Source of the DNA: an uncultured Dehalococcoidia bacterium
Lineage (GTDB): Bacteria > Chloroflexota > Dehalococcoidia > Lucifugimonadales > UBA3495
Direction: 5' to 3'
Length of the DNA stretch: 64,000 bases
Assembly: GCA_958296445.1 (NCBI GenBank)
Contig: OY282565.1
Span: 434,001 to 498,000 of the forward strand
Shown here: positions 42,238-51,159 of the stretch, piece by piece
Layout of the letters: each line of letters begins with the position of its first letter
How positions within the stretch are numbered: position 1 is the stretch's first letter
The notes under the pieces: model-generated
Seen by the model: only the letters and a program-made list of their open reading frames with translations
Told to the model about the DNA's origin: nothing
Database searches by the model: none
Program-made: the position numbers and the translations under genes

Positions 42238-43123
42238 GGATAAAAAACCGCTCCATAATCGCCACCTGATCCCGGTTCAGCCCCGGGAAAAGCACCCCGT
42301 CCACCGTCAAGTCCAGCAGCTCCTCCGGTTCCGCCCCGTCCCGCAGCGACGGATGAATCAGCCCCAGCTCCTCGTAGCCGAACCGCTCCAGTAGCCAATG
42401 AATCGCGTTCAGCAGGGCCTGCTGCTTGTTGTCGGAATTGATGATTACCCAAGGGGCGTAATCGGTCGAGGTGACCGCGAACATCCGCTCCTTGAAATAG
42501 GTTAGCAACTGCCACCGCTCGGCGGCCTTGCGGTCGTTGGGCGAGTATTTCCAATACTGGAGTTCGCTGCCCTGCCGCAGCTTGAACCGCAGATCCTGGG
42601 ACTCCTGGGACACCGAAAGGTAGATTTTTATCAGGGAAATCCCCTCATCCACCAGACTTTGCTCCCATTCGTTGACCCGGTTCATAAAGTAATCGTACTG
42701 CCGCATCGAGCAGTAGCCCATAGTGGGCTGAATCATCGCGCGGGAGTACCAGGAGCGGTCAAAGACTACGATGTTGCCCTTTTCCGGCATCATCTTGTAA
42801 TGCCGCCCCAGCCAGTTGCGCATAGCCTGGGGCGTAGGCGTCCCTTGGGTAACAATCCGGGCCGACTTGGGGTTGAGGTAGTGGGTGATGCCGGTGGAGG
42901 TTTTCCCCTTGCCCGCGGCGTCCCGCCCCTCCAGCACGATGGCTAACCGCTGGCCCTCGGACACCACCCACTCCTGCAACGAAAGCAGATGCACCCGCAA
43001 GGCCCGCAACTCGGCCCGGTAAGCCTGATAGGAAAGGTCGCGAAACTCCGGCACATCGTGGGTAAGAACCCTGGTTTCGGGTAATATGGCCGATTTTGTC
43101 TGCATACGTTCGACTAACATCAT
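42227..43123 (-). CDS. ppk2: Polyphosphate kinase 2 family protein
   Basis: A 298-residue single-domain PPK2. Walker A is GRDAAGKGKT at 66-75, Walker B/lid FDRSWYSRAM at 121-130, and the lid region includes QESQDLRFKLR and YWKYSPNDRKAAERW. PPK2 enzymes transfer phosphate between polyphosphate and NDP or NMP; the single-domain size fits class I-III enzymes but the exact nucleotide preference is not readable. It overlaps the NUDIX gene. Upstream is nearly 1 kb of palindromic repeats. Confidence 0.92.
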   Translation of the reverse strand: MMLVERMQTKSAILPETRVLTHDVPEFRDLSYQAYRAELRALRVHLLSLQEWVVSEGQRLAIVLEGRDAAGKGKTSTGITHYLNPKSARIVTQGTPTPQAMRNWLGRHYKMMPEKGNIVVFDRSWYSRAMIQPTMGYCSMRQYDYFMNRVNEWEQSLVDEGISLIKIYLSVSQESQDLRFKLRQGSELQYWKYSPNDRKAAERWQLLTYFKERMFAVTSTDYAPWVIINSDNKQQALLNAIHWLLERFGYEELGLIHPSLRDGAEPEELLDLTVDGVLFPGLNRDQVAIMERFFIHEG

Positions 43124-43256
43124 ATCGCGTCACGCCCGACCCCGTAATGTGAGCATTGTGAGTATGCGGAACTATGTTAATCAGCGATAACGCGGTAGTC
43201 AACCAATAGCCCCCAAACGATTGCGAAATTACTCCCGCCCCCCGCCATTCCGCCCG

Positions 43257-43970
43257 CCCGTCATTCCCGCGCCGCCCCCCGTCATTCCCGCCCCGCACCG
43301 TCATTTCCGCCCCGCACCGTCATTCCCGCGAAAGCGGGAATCCACAGCCCTTGTCTGAATCAGGATTTGCCGGATTATAAGGATTCGCCGGATGGGGGAA
43401 ATCCTGAAAATCCTCAAATCCGGCAAATCCTGATTCAGACAATCCCCCCACGGCCTTTGCTCGCCGGAGCGTCTGGATTCCCGCGAAAGCGGGAATCCAC
43501 AGCCTTTGTCTGAATCAGGATTTTCAGGATTAAAGGATTCGCCGGATGGAGTAAATCCTGAAAATCCTCAAATCCGGCAAATCCTGATTCAGACAATCCC
43601 CCCACGGCCTTTGCCTCGCCGTACCGTCATTCCCGCGAAAGCGGGAATCCACGGCCCTTGTCTGAATCAGGATTTTCAGGATTAAAGGATTCGCCGGATG
43701 GGGGAAATCCTGAAAATCCTCAAATCCGGCAAATCCTGATTCAGACAATCCCCCCACGGCCTTTGCTCGCCGGAGCGTCTGGATTCCCGCTTTCGCGGGA
43801 ATCCACGGCCCTTGTCTGAATCAGGATTTTCAGGATTAAAGGATTCGCCGGATGGGGTAAATCCTGAAAATCCTCAAATCCGGCAAATCCTGATTCAGAC
43901 AATCCCCCCACGGCCTTTGCTCACCGGAGCGTCTGGATTCCCGCTTTCGCGGGAATGACGGGATGATTTC
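43257..43970. repeat. Tandem array of compound family A + C repeats
   Basis: Four near-identical family A palindromes (43351-43442, 43506-43596, 43658-43748, 43812-43902) alternate with family C palindromes (TCATTCCCGCGAAAGCGGGA and its inverse) and a linker 'CCCCCCACGGCCTTTGCTCG'. Period is 152-155 bases. The region 43124-44064 has no gene. Sequence identity between units is very high, so amplification is recent. Confidence 0.92.
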
Positions 43971-44064
43971 GGCAATATCAATACACGTTAAGACTACCGC
44001 CCCCCGCCCCCCGCTTGAACCGATGGCGGCATTCGGATAACATTCAGGCAAGGGGCGTACAGTT

Positions 44065-44985
44065 ATGTCAAAAAAGCGGGATTTCACATCCGTCACCGAT
44101 TTGTCCCCGGCGGAAACCCGGCGGCTGGTGCAGCGGGCCGCCGATGGCAAGGCCGCCGCCGGGCCGCCGGGCCGCGCCGCGCCGCTGGCCGGAAAGTCGG
44201 TGGCGCTGCTGTTTGAGAAGCCGTCGCTGCGCACCAAAGTCAGTTTTCAGGTCGGCGTGGCGCAGTTGGGCGGCTATTCCCTGTATCTAGGCGGCGAGGA
44301 AGTCGGCTTGGGAGCGCGGGAGCCCATTTCCGACGTGGCCCGTGTGCTGTCCGGCTACGTAGACTGCATCGTGGCCCGCGTCTTTAGCCACCGGCACCTA
44401 GAGGAACTGGCCCGCTACGCCTCGGTTCCGGTGATTAACGCCCTGTCCGACTGGGAACACCCCTGCCAGATTATGGCCGACCTGCTGACCGTTTACGAGC
44501 ATAAAGGCGGCCTTGATGGGCTGACCCTGGCCTACATCGGCGACGGCAACAACGTGGCCCGCAGCCTGTGTCTGGCCCTGCCCGCGGTGGGAATGAGCTT
44601 CCATTGCGCCTCCCCCGACGGGTACGAACTGGACGCCGCATCGGTGGCCGCCGCCGAAGCCCGCGGCGGCCGGACGCGAATTATGCGCTCCCCGTCCGAA
44701 GCGGTAGCCGACGCCGACGTGGTCTATACCGACGTCTGGGCCAGTATGGGCCAAGAAACCGAAGCGGCGCAGCGGCGCCAGCAATTCGCCGGCTACACCG
44801 TAGACCCGGCGCTGATGGCCCAAGCCCGCCCCGGCGCCCTGTTCATGCACGATATGCCCGCCCATTACGGCGAGGAAGTCCCGCCCGGTATGCTGGAGCA
44901 TCCGCAGTCCGTAGCCTACCCGCAGGCCCATAACCGCCTGCACGCCCAAAAAGCCCTGCTGGAGTTCCTGCTGAACGACACCTAA
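44065..44985 (+). CDS. argF: Ornithine carbamoyltransferase
   Basis: A 306-residue carbamoyltransferase. The carbamoyl-phosphate motif is FEKPSLRTKVSF at 50-61 (in place of F-K-STRTR), with HPCQ at 132-135 and LTLAYIGDGNNVARSL in the ornithine domain. In the ornithine loop the usual HCLP is HDMP (residues 262-265), so the Cys that contacts ornithine is replaced by Asp. This may be a lineage variant or a shifted substrate. The rest (AHYGEEVPPGMLEHPQS, AHNRLHAQKALL) is standard. Arginine biosynthesis is the likely role. No other arg gene is nearby. Confidence 0.9.
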   Translation: MSKKRDFTSVTDLSPAETRRLVQRAADGKAAAGPPGRAAPLAGKSVALLFEKPSLRTKVSFQVGVAQLGGYSLYLGGEEVGLGAREPISDVARVLSGYVDCIVARVFSHRHLEELARYASVPVINALSDWEHPCQIMADLLTVYEHKGGLDGLTLAYIGDGNNVARSLCLALPAVGMSFHCASPDGYELDAASVAAAEARGGRTRIMRSPSEAVADADVVYTDVWASMGQETEAAQRRQQFAGYTVDPALMAQARPGALFMHDMPAHYGEEVPPGMLEHPQSVAYPQAHNRLHAQKALLEFLLNDT

Positions 44986-44989
44986 TCCC

Positions 44990-45095
44990 TAAACCTTTTC
45001 AACGCCGAGGACGCAGACAATTTATGACTCCCGGTATTATCTCTGCGCCCTCTGCGAATCCTCTGCGCTCTCTGCGTTAAAAAAACCCGTTGTCA
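44990..45095. repeat. Family E repeat upstream of der
   Basis: Inverted arms CAACGCCGAGGACGCAGA and TCTGCGCTCTCTGCGTTAAA. The same family is seen, shorter, at 47248-47330 before gpsA and as GCCGAGAGCGCCGAG after the CoA transferase (1545-1605). Confidence 0.6.
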
Positions 45096-45119
45096 AAAAA
45101 ACCGTCAAGGTAACAACCG

Positions 45120-46505
45120 ATGCCCCTGCCAATCATCGCCATTGTCGGACGCCCCAACGTGGGCAAGTCATCCCTCTTTAACCGCATCGTCGGATGGCGG
45201 CACGCCATCGTGTCCGATGTGGCCGGAACCACCCGCGACCGGCTGATGGCCGACACCGATTGGGAAGGCCGCCGCTTTATCCTGCTGGACACCGGCGGGC
45301 TGGAGTCCGCCCCGGAGGGGCCGATTCGCGCCCGGGTCCAGGAACAGGCCGAAATGGCAATGACCGACGCCGACGTCATCATCCTGCTGGCCGACGTAGC
45401 CGACGGCGTAACCCCATCCGACATTATCGCCGCCGGACGCCTGCGCAGCGCCCAAAAGCCCGTGGTGCTGGCAGTCAACAAGGTGGACAACGACAACCGC
45501 GAATTCAACACCCCTGAGTTCTACCGGCTGGGAATGGGCGACCCCATCCCCATCAGTGCCTATCACAACTACGGAATTTATGAGCTGATGGAGCAGGTAC
45601 TCGCCCATATCGAGGAGCAAGGCGATAGCAGCGAGGAAACGGAAACCGGAACCGGCGGCTACCCCGACTCCCCGGACGAAATAGAGGACGCCCCGCCGGA
45701 TGCGGAGCTGAACCTAGCTATCGTCGGGCGCACCAACGTGGGCAAATCGGCGCTGCTCAACGCCATTCTGGGGCAGGAACGCTCCATCGTAAGCCCCACC
45801 GCCGGAACCACCCGCGACGCCATAGACACGCAGTTTTCCTACCGCGGCCGCGAGGTGGTGATGGTGGACACCGCCGGAATGCGCCGCCGCGGGCAGGTAG
45901 AGCGGGGCATCGAAAAGTACAGCGTCATCCGCGCCGTGGGCGCCGTTGACCGCTGCGACATCGCCCTGATAGTAGTGGACGCCTCGGAACTGGCAACGGC
46001 GCAGGACGCCCACATCGCCGGGCTGTCTTGGGAGATGGGCCGCGGCGTCATCGTGGTAGTCAACAAGTGGGACCTGCGCGACGAGCAAGGCCGCTACGCC
46101 CGCGCCGAAGCCGAAGCGGAAATGCGCCAGCGCCTGCACTTTATGTCCTACGTGCCGGTGCGTTTCACCTCGGCCCTGCACCGACAAGGCATCGGCGGGC
46201 TGATGGACACCGCGATGGAGCTTTGGGACGAGCGCCGCCGTCTGGTAAGCAGCCGAGACCTGCAATTTATGCTGGCCGACGCTATGTCCGAGCATCACCC
46301 CCCGATGGTGAAGCGCAACCGGGGCCAGCGGGCCCTAATCAACCGCGTGCGGCAAGTTGGCATAAACCCGCCCACCTTTCTGTTTACGGTCAATGACCCC
46401 CGGCTGATACACTACACCTATAAACGCTATCTGGAAAACCGCATCCGGGACGCCTTCGGATTCGACAGCACCCACCTGCGCCTAGTTTTCCGCCAAGCCG
46501 CCTAA
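45120..46505 (+). CDS. der: Ribosome biogenesis GTPase Der
   Basis: A 461-residue protein with two tandem GTPase domains and a KH-like C-terminal domain, the Der/EngA architecture. G1 motifs are GRPNVGKSSLFN (10-21) and GRTNVGKSALLN (about 203-214); G3 DTGG and DTAGM; G4 NKVD and NKWD. The linker between domains is acidic (EEQGDSSEETETGTGGYPDS). Der acts in 50S subunit maturation. ATG 45120. It is followed 13 bases later by plsY and then gpsA, a likely operon of housekeeping genes. Confidence 0.96.
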   Translation: MPLPIIAIVGRPNVGKSSLFNRIVGWRHAIVSDVAGTTRDRLMADTDWEGRRFILLDTGGLESAPEGPIRARVQEQAEMAMTDADVIILLADVADGVTPSDIIAAGRLRSAQKPVVLAVNKVDNDNREFNTPEFYRLGMGDPIPISAYHNYGIYELMEQVLAHIEEQGDSSEETETGTGGYPDSPDEIEDAPPDAELNLAIVGRTNVGKSALLNAILGQERSIVSPTAGTTRDAIDTQFSYRGREVVMVDTAGMRRRGQVERGIEKYSVIRAVGAVDRCDIALIVVDASELATAQDAHIAGLSWEMGRGVIVVVNKWDLRDEQGRYARAEAEAEMRQRLHFMSYVPVRFTSALHRQGIGGLMDTAMELWDERRRLVSSRDLQFMLADAMSEHHPPMVKRNRGQRALINRVRQVGINPPTFLFTVNDPRLIHYTYKRYLENRIRDAFGFDSTHLRLVFRQAA

Positions 46506-46518
46506 TTTTCAGACAACA

Positions 46519-47238
46519 ATGAAACAGCTACCCTATCCGCTGCTGATTCAGGCCGCCGCCATTCCCCTGCTGGCCGGGGCGGGCGCCGCCGCCGTCCTGT
46601 ACCTGCCGGGCCAGCCGCCCGGCTGGCAGTACGCCGCGGTCATTGTCCTGTCCTACCTGCTGGGGTCGCTGTCGTGGGGCTATATGCTGCTGCGCTGGCG
46701 GATGGGCGTGGACGTGCGCGGCTACGGCAGCGGGCGCACCGGAATGTCCAACGTGCTACGAACCGGCGGCGGCAAAGCGGCGGCGGCAGTGCTGACCCTA
46801 GACGTCGGCAAGGGCGTGCTGGCCGTGGTTATGGCCCGGGAAATCACCGGCTCCAGCACGGGGGAAGTGGCCGCGGCCCTAGCCGCCCTAGTAGGCCACA
46901 ACTGGCCCGTGTTCCTAGGATTCCGGGGCGGCCGCGGCATCCTTACCGCCTTGGGCGGCCTTTCGATGATGACCCCGGTTCCGGCGGTAGTGGCGACCGC
47001 CAGCTTTCTGGCCGCCGCCTTCTGGAGCCGCTACATCTCCCTAGGCTCCATCATCGGAGTCTTGGCCGGGGCCGCGTCGCTCATCGGGCTGGCCCTGGCC
47101 GGCTGGTACTCCAGCACCTATATGCTGTTCGCCGGGGCCGCCACAGTAATGATAATCTGGCAGCACCGCGACAACATCCAGCGCATCCGCCAAGGCAACG
47201 AGCGACGGATGGGCGCCCCGGCCGCGCCGGTGGAGTAG
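46519..47238 (+). CDS. plsY: Glycerol-3-phosphate acyltransferase PlsY
   Basis: A 239-residue membrane protein with about seven hydrophobic segments. The three PlsY motifs are visible: GSLSWGYMLLRWRMGVDVRG then GSGRTGMSNVLR, KAAAAVLTLDVGKG, and GHNWPVFLGFRGGRG. It transfers acyl groups from acyl-phosphate to sn-glycerol 3-phosphate, the first step of phospholipid synthesis. The usual GSGNxGATN is GSGRTGMSN here. An N-terminal hydrophobic segment is longer than in E. coli PlsY. gpsA, which makes its substrate, follows 102 bases on. Confidence 0.93.
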   Translation: MKQLPYPLLIQAAAIPLLAGAGAAAVLYLPGQPPGWQYAAVIVLSYLLGSLSWGYMLLRWRMGVDVRGYGSGRTGMSNVLRTGGGKAAAAVLTLDVGKGVLAVVMAREITGSSTGEVAAALAALVGHNWPVFLGFRGGRGILTALGGLSMMTPVPAVVATASFLAAAFWSRYISLGSIIGVLAGAASLIGLALAGWYSSTYMLFAGAATVMIIWQHRDNIQRIRQGNERRMGAPAAPVE

Positions 47239-47340
47239 GCATATTTCAACGCCGAGCACGCAGAGGCCGCAGAGTATTTTGATTATCAGCCCAATCTCTG
47301 ACTATCCGGCCCGGCCGCTGCGTTAAAACCGGATTTTCTC

Positions 47341-48360
47341 TTGGCATACCAAGCAGAACAAGCAGGCCAGACGGTAATAGTCGGCGCAACCACCTGGGGA
47401 ACCACTCTGGCCCTAGTGCTGGCCGACGAGGGGCGCCCGGTTACGCTGCTGGCCCGCAACCCGGCCGAAAGCGCCGGGCTGGAATCGGCCCGGGAGAACG
47501 CCCGCTTTCTGCCCGGCATAGCCTTTCCGCCCTCGCTGCGGGTATCGGCGGACGCCGCCGCCGCGCTGTCCGGGGCCGCGCTGGCCGTCATCGCCGTGCC
47601 GTCCCACCGGATGCGGCAGAACGCCCGCCGGATTAGCCCCCACCTAGCCGCCGATACCGTAGTCGTAAGCGCATCCAAGGGGCTGGAGCTGCCCACCGCC
47701 CTGCGAATGAGCCAGGCATTGGCCGAGGAACTGCCCGCTAGTCTGCACCCGGGCATCTGCGCCCTGTCCGGCCCCAACCTAGCCAAGGAAATCGCCGACG
47801 GCAAACCGGCGTCCACCGTCATCGCCGGGGCCACCCCCGAGGCGGCGGAGCGGGCGCAGGCGGCGCTGCTGTCCAGCCGTTTCCGGGTCTACACCAGCAA
47901 CGACCTGACCGGCGTGGAGCTGGGCGGCGCCCTGAAAAACATCGTAGCCCTAGGCGCGGGCATCTGCGACGGGCTGGAGTTCGGCGAGAACGCCAAAGCC
48001 GCGTTCATCACCCGGGCCCTAGCCGAGATTGCCCGCTTGGGCGTCGCCGCCGGGGCCCTGCCGCTGACCTTCGCCGGGCTGGCCGGGGTGGGCGACGTTA
48101 TCGCCACCTGCGCCAGCCGCCTCAGCCGCAACCGCTACGTGGGCGAACAGTTGGCCCAAGGCCGTTCCTGGCCCGAAATCCGCGCCGCTATGGACAACGT
48201 AGCCGAAGGCGTAAACGCCACCGAAGCCGCCCTAAAAATGGCCGCCCCTCTCAGCGTCGAAATGCCCATAGCCCAAACCACCTACCGCATCCTGCACCAG
48301 GGCCTGTCCCCCCGCGAAGCCGCCGCCGAACTAATGGAGCGCCCCGTAGGCAGCGAGTAG
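47341..48360 (+). CDS. gpsA: Glycerol-3-phosphate dehydrogenase [NAD(P)+]
   Basis: A 339-residue GpsA. The nucleotide loop is GATTWGTTLALVLA (a variant of GxGxWGTA), followed by VIAVPSHRMRQ, SASKGLE, LSGPNLAKEIADGKP and the catalytic Lys region VELGGALKNIVALGAGICDG. EGVNATEAAL is near the end. It reduces dihydroxyacetone phosphate to sn-glycerol 3-phosphate for PlsY. TTG 47341 is used because it is the only start ahead of the first strand and no ATG is available. A family E repeat precedes it. Confidence 0.95.
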   Translation: MAYQAEQAGQTVIVGATTWGTTLALVLADEGRPVTLLARNPAESAGLESARENARFLPGIAFPPSLRVSADAAAALSGAALAVIAVPSHRMRQNARRISPHLAADTVVVSASKGLELPTALRMSQALAEELPASLHPGICALSGPNLAKEIADGKPASTVIAGATPEAAERAQAALLSSRFRVYTSNDLTGVELGGALKNIVALGAGICDGLEFGENAKAAFITRALAEIARLGVAAGALPLTFAGLAGVGDVIATCASRLSRNRYVGEQLAQGRSWPEIRAAMDNVAEGVNATEAALKMAAPLSVEMPIAQTTYRILHQGLSPREAAAELMERPVGSE

Positions 48361-48379
48361 CCGGGGGCCACCCCGCCTT

Positions 48380-48490
48380 TTGTCACCCTGAGCCTTTTGT
48401 CACCCTGAGCGAAGCGAAGGGTCTCACCGCCCAAGCCAAGATTCTTCGCTTTGCTCAGAATGACAGACAGCGGAAGTAATTTCGCAATTT
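48380..48490. repeat. Family B repeat
   Basis: Arms CACCCTGAGCGAAGCGAAGG and CTTCGCTTTGCTCAGAATG followed by 'GAAGTAATTTCGCAATTTTC', a tail also present beside copies at 36720, 38810 and 51590. Confidence 0.8.
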
Positions 48491-48496
48491 TCCCGG

Positions 48497-49009
48497 TTAT
48501 TCCGCGGTGCTGCCGTCCCCGCCGTTCTGCCCGTTCCGTTGCCGCAGCCGCTCGTTTTCCGACTCAAGGGCATCAATGGTTTCCTGCATGGCGCGGATAA
48601 CATCGCTCTGGCCCTGTTCCCCGTTGCCATTTGAGCGGTTGTTCATCTGGATCATCAGGGCTATCATTTCCCGATGCCGCCGGTTCTCATCCTCGCGCCG
48701 CCGAATCTCATCCTCGCGCCGCCGCTCCTCTTCCCTACGGAGTCGCTCCACTTCCTGGCGGCGCCACTCCTCTTCCCGATGGAGTCGCTCCTCTTCCCGG
48801 CGGCGCTCTTCCCGCCTTTCTTCGAGGAGTTCCCGATGACGGCGTTCCGCGCTGGATTCCATTTCCAGATGGTCCCGCCGGCGTGCTCTGTTGTCGAAGT
48901 AGCCGGACAGCACTTGAGGCACCCCCAGAACAGCAAACATTATGGCGGCGTATGCGCCCGCCTGCATATACATTAACCACATAGGCATAGAATCCATAAT
49001 ATACCCCAA
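48497..49009 (-). CDS. Membrane-anchored Arg/Glu-rich coiled-coil protein
   Basis: A 170-residue protein. Residues about 8-35 (MPMWLMYMQAGAYAAIMFAV) form one transmembrane segment. About 45-120 is a long charged helix of E/R repeats such as EERREERRREEERLHREEEW in heptad-like order, then a Gln/Asn/Gly linker and a second short coiled coil (ETIDALESENERLRQRNGQN). No family is recognised. The low-complexity charge pattern makes homology claims unsafe. The start may be M1 or M5. Confidence 0.65.
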   Translation of the reverse strand: MGYIMDSMPMWLMYMQAGAYAAIMFAVLGVPQVLSGYFDNRARRRDHLEMESSAERRHRELLEERREERRREEERLHREEEWRRQEVERLRREEERRREDEIRRREDENRRHREMIALMIQMNNRSNGNGEQGQSDVIRAMQETIDALESENERLRQRNGQNGGDGSTAE

Positions 49010-49124
49010 TTATAGTATATTGGTAGCCGGATAGATACAGGAAAGCGGCAGACTAGCCCCCCTACGCCCCCGCAACTAACCGCATAACACCCCTGTCGGC
49101 GCGAACCGGCCCGCCCCCCGCAAC

Positions 49125-49496
49125 TCAGCGCAGCCGCCCCAAGTCAAGGCCGGGCACTCGCTCCAGCAGCCAGGCGGCGGCGGAGCGGCGGTGGCAGGGC
49201 GTCCCCGCCGGCTCAAAGCACAGCAGCGTAAAGTCGCCCGCGGCGGGCAGTCCCTCCAGAAAAGCGCGAAAGGCGGCGTCCTGCTGCCAAGTCGCATCCA
49301 GCTCGTCCCGATAACACGCATCCAAGTCGGCAAAACTCAGGCCGCCCTGCCGGTAGCCAGCCAGCAGAGCGCGGGACGGATACAACGCCGGCTGAACCTG
49401 CCAGTCGGCCTTGCGCCCCCGCGGATGCGCCCGCGATATGCGGTAACGCTCCCCAACCCAATGCCCCGGTTCGTAAAAGCTGGCAGTATAGAGCAT
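49125..49496 (-). CDS. DUF488 family protein
   Basis: A 123-residue protein with the DUF488 layout: an early RAHPRGRKADWQ segment, LYPSRALLAGYRQGGLSFADL, then the hallmark FTLLCFEPAGTPCHRRSAAA near residue 92, with its Cys-His-Arg. The function of DUF488 is unknown; the conserved Cys-x-n-CHR suggests a metal or thiol site. ATG 49496. No operon partner is obvious: neighbours are in other orientations or separated. Confidence 0.8.
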   Translation of the reverse strand: MLYTASFYEPGHWVGERYRISRAHPRGRKADWQVQPALYPSRALLAGYRQGGLSFADLDACYRDELDATWQQDAAFRAFLEGLPAAGDFTLLCFEPAGTPCHRRSAAAWLLERVPGLDLGRLR

Positions 49497-49629
49497 TGGC
49501 CGCCCCTTATATCCTTATCAAAATTTGCTTTTACCCAGGTAGTACAGTAACATCAATATGCTTTGGCAATAAGCCACGTCAAGATACCCAGACCTCACAC
49601 CCCAAATTGAAGCCCTGCCCGACGTTGAA

Positions 49630-50067
49630 TTGGTGTTTGAAAGCGTTGACGGCAAAATATACCGCTACCGCATACACGGCGAGAGCGCCATAAACAGAGT
49701 TATCAAGAAAACAGGCGAGCCTATAATAAGCTCCCACTATGACGTATATATCCACGAAAACCGGCTGATCTACGCCAAAGACGCGCAGGTCAGGGATGAC
49801 CCGGGCACGCGCTTCTTTCTGCACATAATCCCGGCTGACGCAAACGACCTCCCCGGGCACAGCCACAGCAGGGGCTATGACAACCTCGATTTCGGAGCCA
49901 CGAACTGCGTCAGCCGGAGCGACGGGAAATGCGTTGCAGTGATTGAGCTTCCCGGCTATGACATCAGCCAAATTCGCACCGGCCAGTACCGGCCTTATGC
50001 CGGATATATTCACTTCCTATCCGGCAAGCCCCCTATCTGGGAAGGCAGCTTCGATTTTCACCAGTAA
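49630..50067 (+). CDS. Unknown protein, start uncertain
   Basis: A 145-residue protein not recognised: VFESVDGKIYRYRIHGESAI... with several Tyr/His-rich strands (SSHYDVYIHENRLIYAKDAQ) and a probable all-beta fold. The coding pattern continues upstream of the TTG at 49630 to about 49573 without a start codon, and further back an ATG at 49558 is followed after four codons by an in-frame TAA (49570). So either the TTG is the start or the gene has acquired an early stop. Convergent with the flippase-like gene, one base apart. Confidence 0.5.
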   Translation: MVFESVDGKIYRYRIHGESAINRVIKKTGEPIISSHYDVYIHENRLIYAKDAQVRDDPGTRFFLHIIPADANDLPGHSHSRGYDNLDFGATNCVSRSDGKCVAVIELPGYDISQIRTGQYRPYAGYIHFLSGKPPIWEGSFDFHQ

Positions 50068-50068
50068 C

Positions 50069-51148
50069 TCAGCCGCCCCGCCTCGACCATCCGCCCTTGG
50101 GCAAGCTCAGGATGAACGCCCGGCGGCGGCGAATGACGGGGCGGACTGTAAAGACCACCGCGCCCACAATAATAACGCTGATATATGTAATAAAGCGGTC
50201 TACCAGCACCAGCGCCGTCGCCGATTCCTTGACCAGCGCCGCCAAGCGCACGGCCAGCCCGGCCACGCCCGACTCCACCGCCCCCACGCCGCCGGGCGTG
50301 GGAACCAGCGTAAGCATAGAACTGGCTAGGGTAAGGAATATCACCACCGCCGGATTCAGCTCAAACCCCAAAGCCATCGCCGCCAGATACATCCGGCCCG
50401 CCTCGGCCATCCACCCCAGCAGGCCCAGCACCGTCGTTTCCGGCAGCCGGTGCGACCCCACCATCGCCCCGTCGTGAAACCGCCGGTAATGGGGTGCCAG
50501 CCAGCGCGGCAACCGACGCGACAGCGGCCCCTGCGCCCACACCATAGCCGCCAGCAACGCCGCCAGGGCCGCCGCCAGGGCCGCCGCCACGCCCAGCACG
50601 GCCCAGGCCACATTGCCGTCGCCCGCGCCAATCAGAAACGGCGCCACGGCCAGCAGCGCCAGCGCCACCAGCGCCGCGTCCAGCACCCGCTCGGCCAGCA
50701 CCGTGCCGATGGTGCCGGAAAAAGTCGCCCCGTTTTCCTCTTGATACACATAGGCGCGAAAGGCGTCGCCCAGCCGCAGCCAGCCGATGGAGTTGACCAC
50801 CCACCCCAGCAACACCAGTTGACTGCAATACAGCACGCCGGGGGTGCTGTCCCGCCCGTCCAGCCGGGCCGCCCGCAAAAGCAGTATCCGCCAGCGGGCG
50901 CCGCGAAATATAAAGGTGGTGTAGTGGACGGCAAAGGCCGCGGCCAGCAGCCAAGGATTGGCCCCGCGCACCCGCTCCCAAGTCACCGCCAAATCAACGT
51001 CGAACCGGGTGACCAGAAACACCAGAAATCCCCCGGCCACCAGCAACGAAACCAGCGCGGGCAAGGAAAATATGCGCCGCCGCAACGACCCGAACCGCGC
51101 CGCCGGCCCGGCTTCCGGCCCCCCCTGCCCTTCACCACTAGCCGACAT
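50069..51148 (-). CDS. Flippase-like membrane protein (LPG synthase TM region, UPF0104)
   Basis: A 359-residue membrane protein with about eight helices of the lysylphosphatidylglycerol synthetase TM/UPF0104 family. Motifs: HYTTFIFRGARWRILL near residue 75, then GWVVNSIGWLRLGDAFRAY, GTVLAERVLDAALVALALL, and TLVPTPGGVGAVESGVAGL near the C-terminus. There is no catalytic aminoacyl-transferase domain, so a lipid or glycolipid flippase-type role is likely but unproven. The last residues (FILSLPKGGWSRRGG) are encoded by DNA resembling a widespread repeat arm, suggesting the 3' end was recruited from a repeat. Confidence 0.85.
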   Translation of the reverse strand: MSASGEGQGGPEAGPAARFGSLRRRIFSLPALVSLLVAGGFLVFLVTRFDVDLAVTWERVRGANPWLLAAAFAVHYTTFIFRGARWRILLLRAARLDGRDSTPGVLYCSQLVLLGWVVNSIGWLRLGDAFRAYVYQEENGATFSGTIGTVLAERVLDAALVALALLAVAPFLIGAGDGNVAWAVLGVAAALAAALAALLAAMVWAQGPLSRRLPRWLAPHYRRFHDGAMVGSHRLPETTVLGLLGWMAEAGRMYLAAMALGFELNPAVVIFLTLASSMLTLVPTPGGVGAVESGVAGLAVRLAALVKESATALVLVDRFITYISVIIVGAVVFTVRPVIRRRRAFILSLPKGGWSRRGG

Positions 51149-51159
51149 CAAGCCCCGGC

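Noticed and set aside
43351..43902. CRISPR array
   Set aside because: Units are about 150 bases, internally palindromic and the 'spacers' are also repeated; no cas genes are near.
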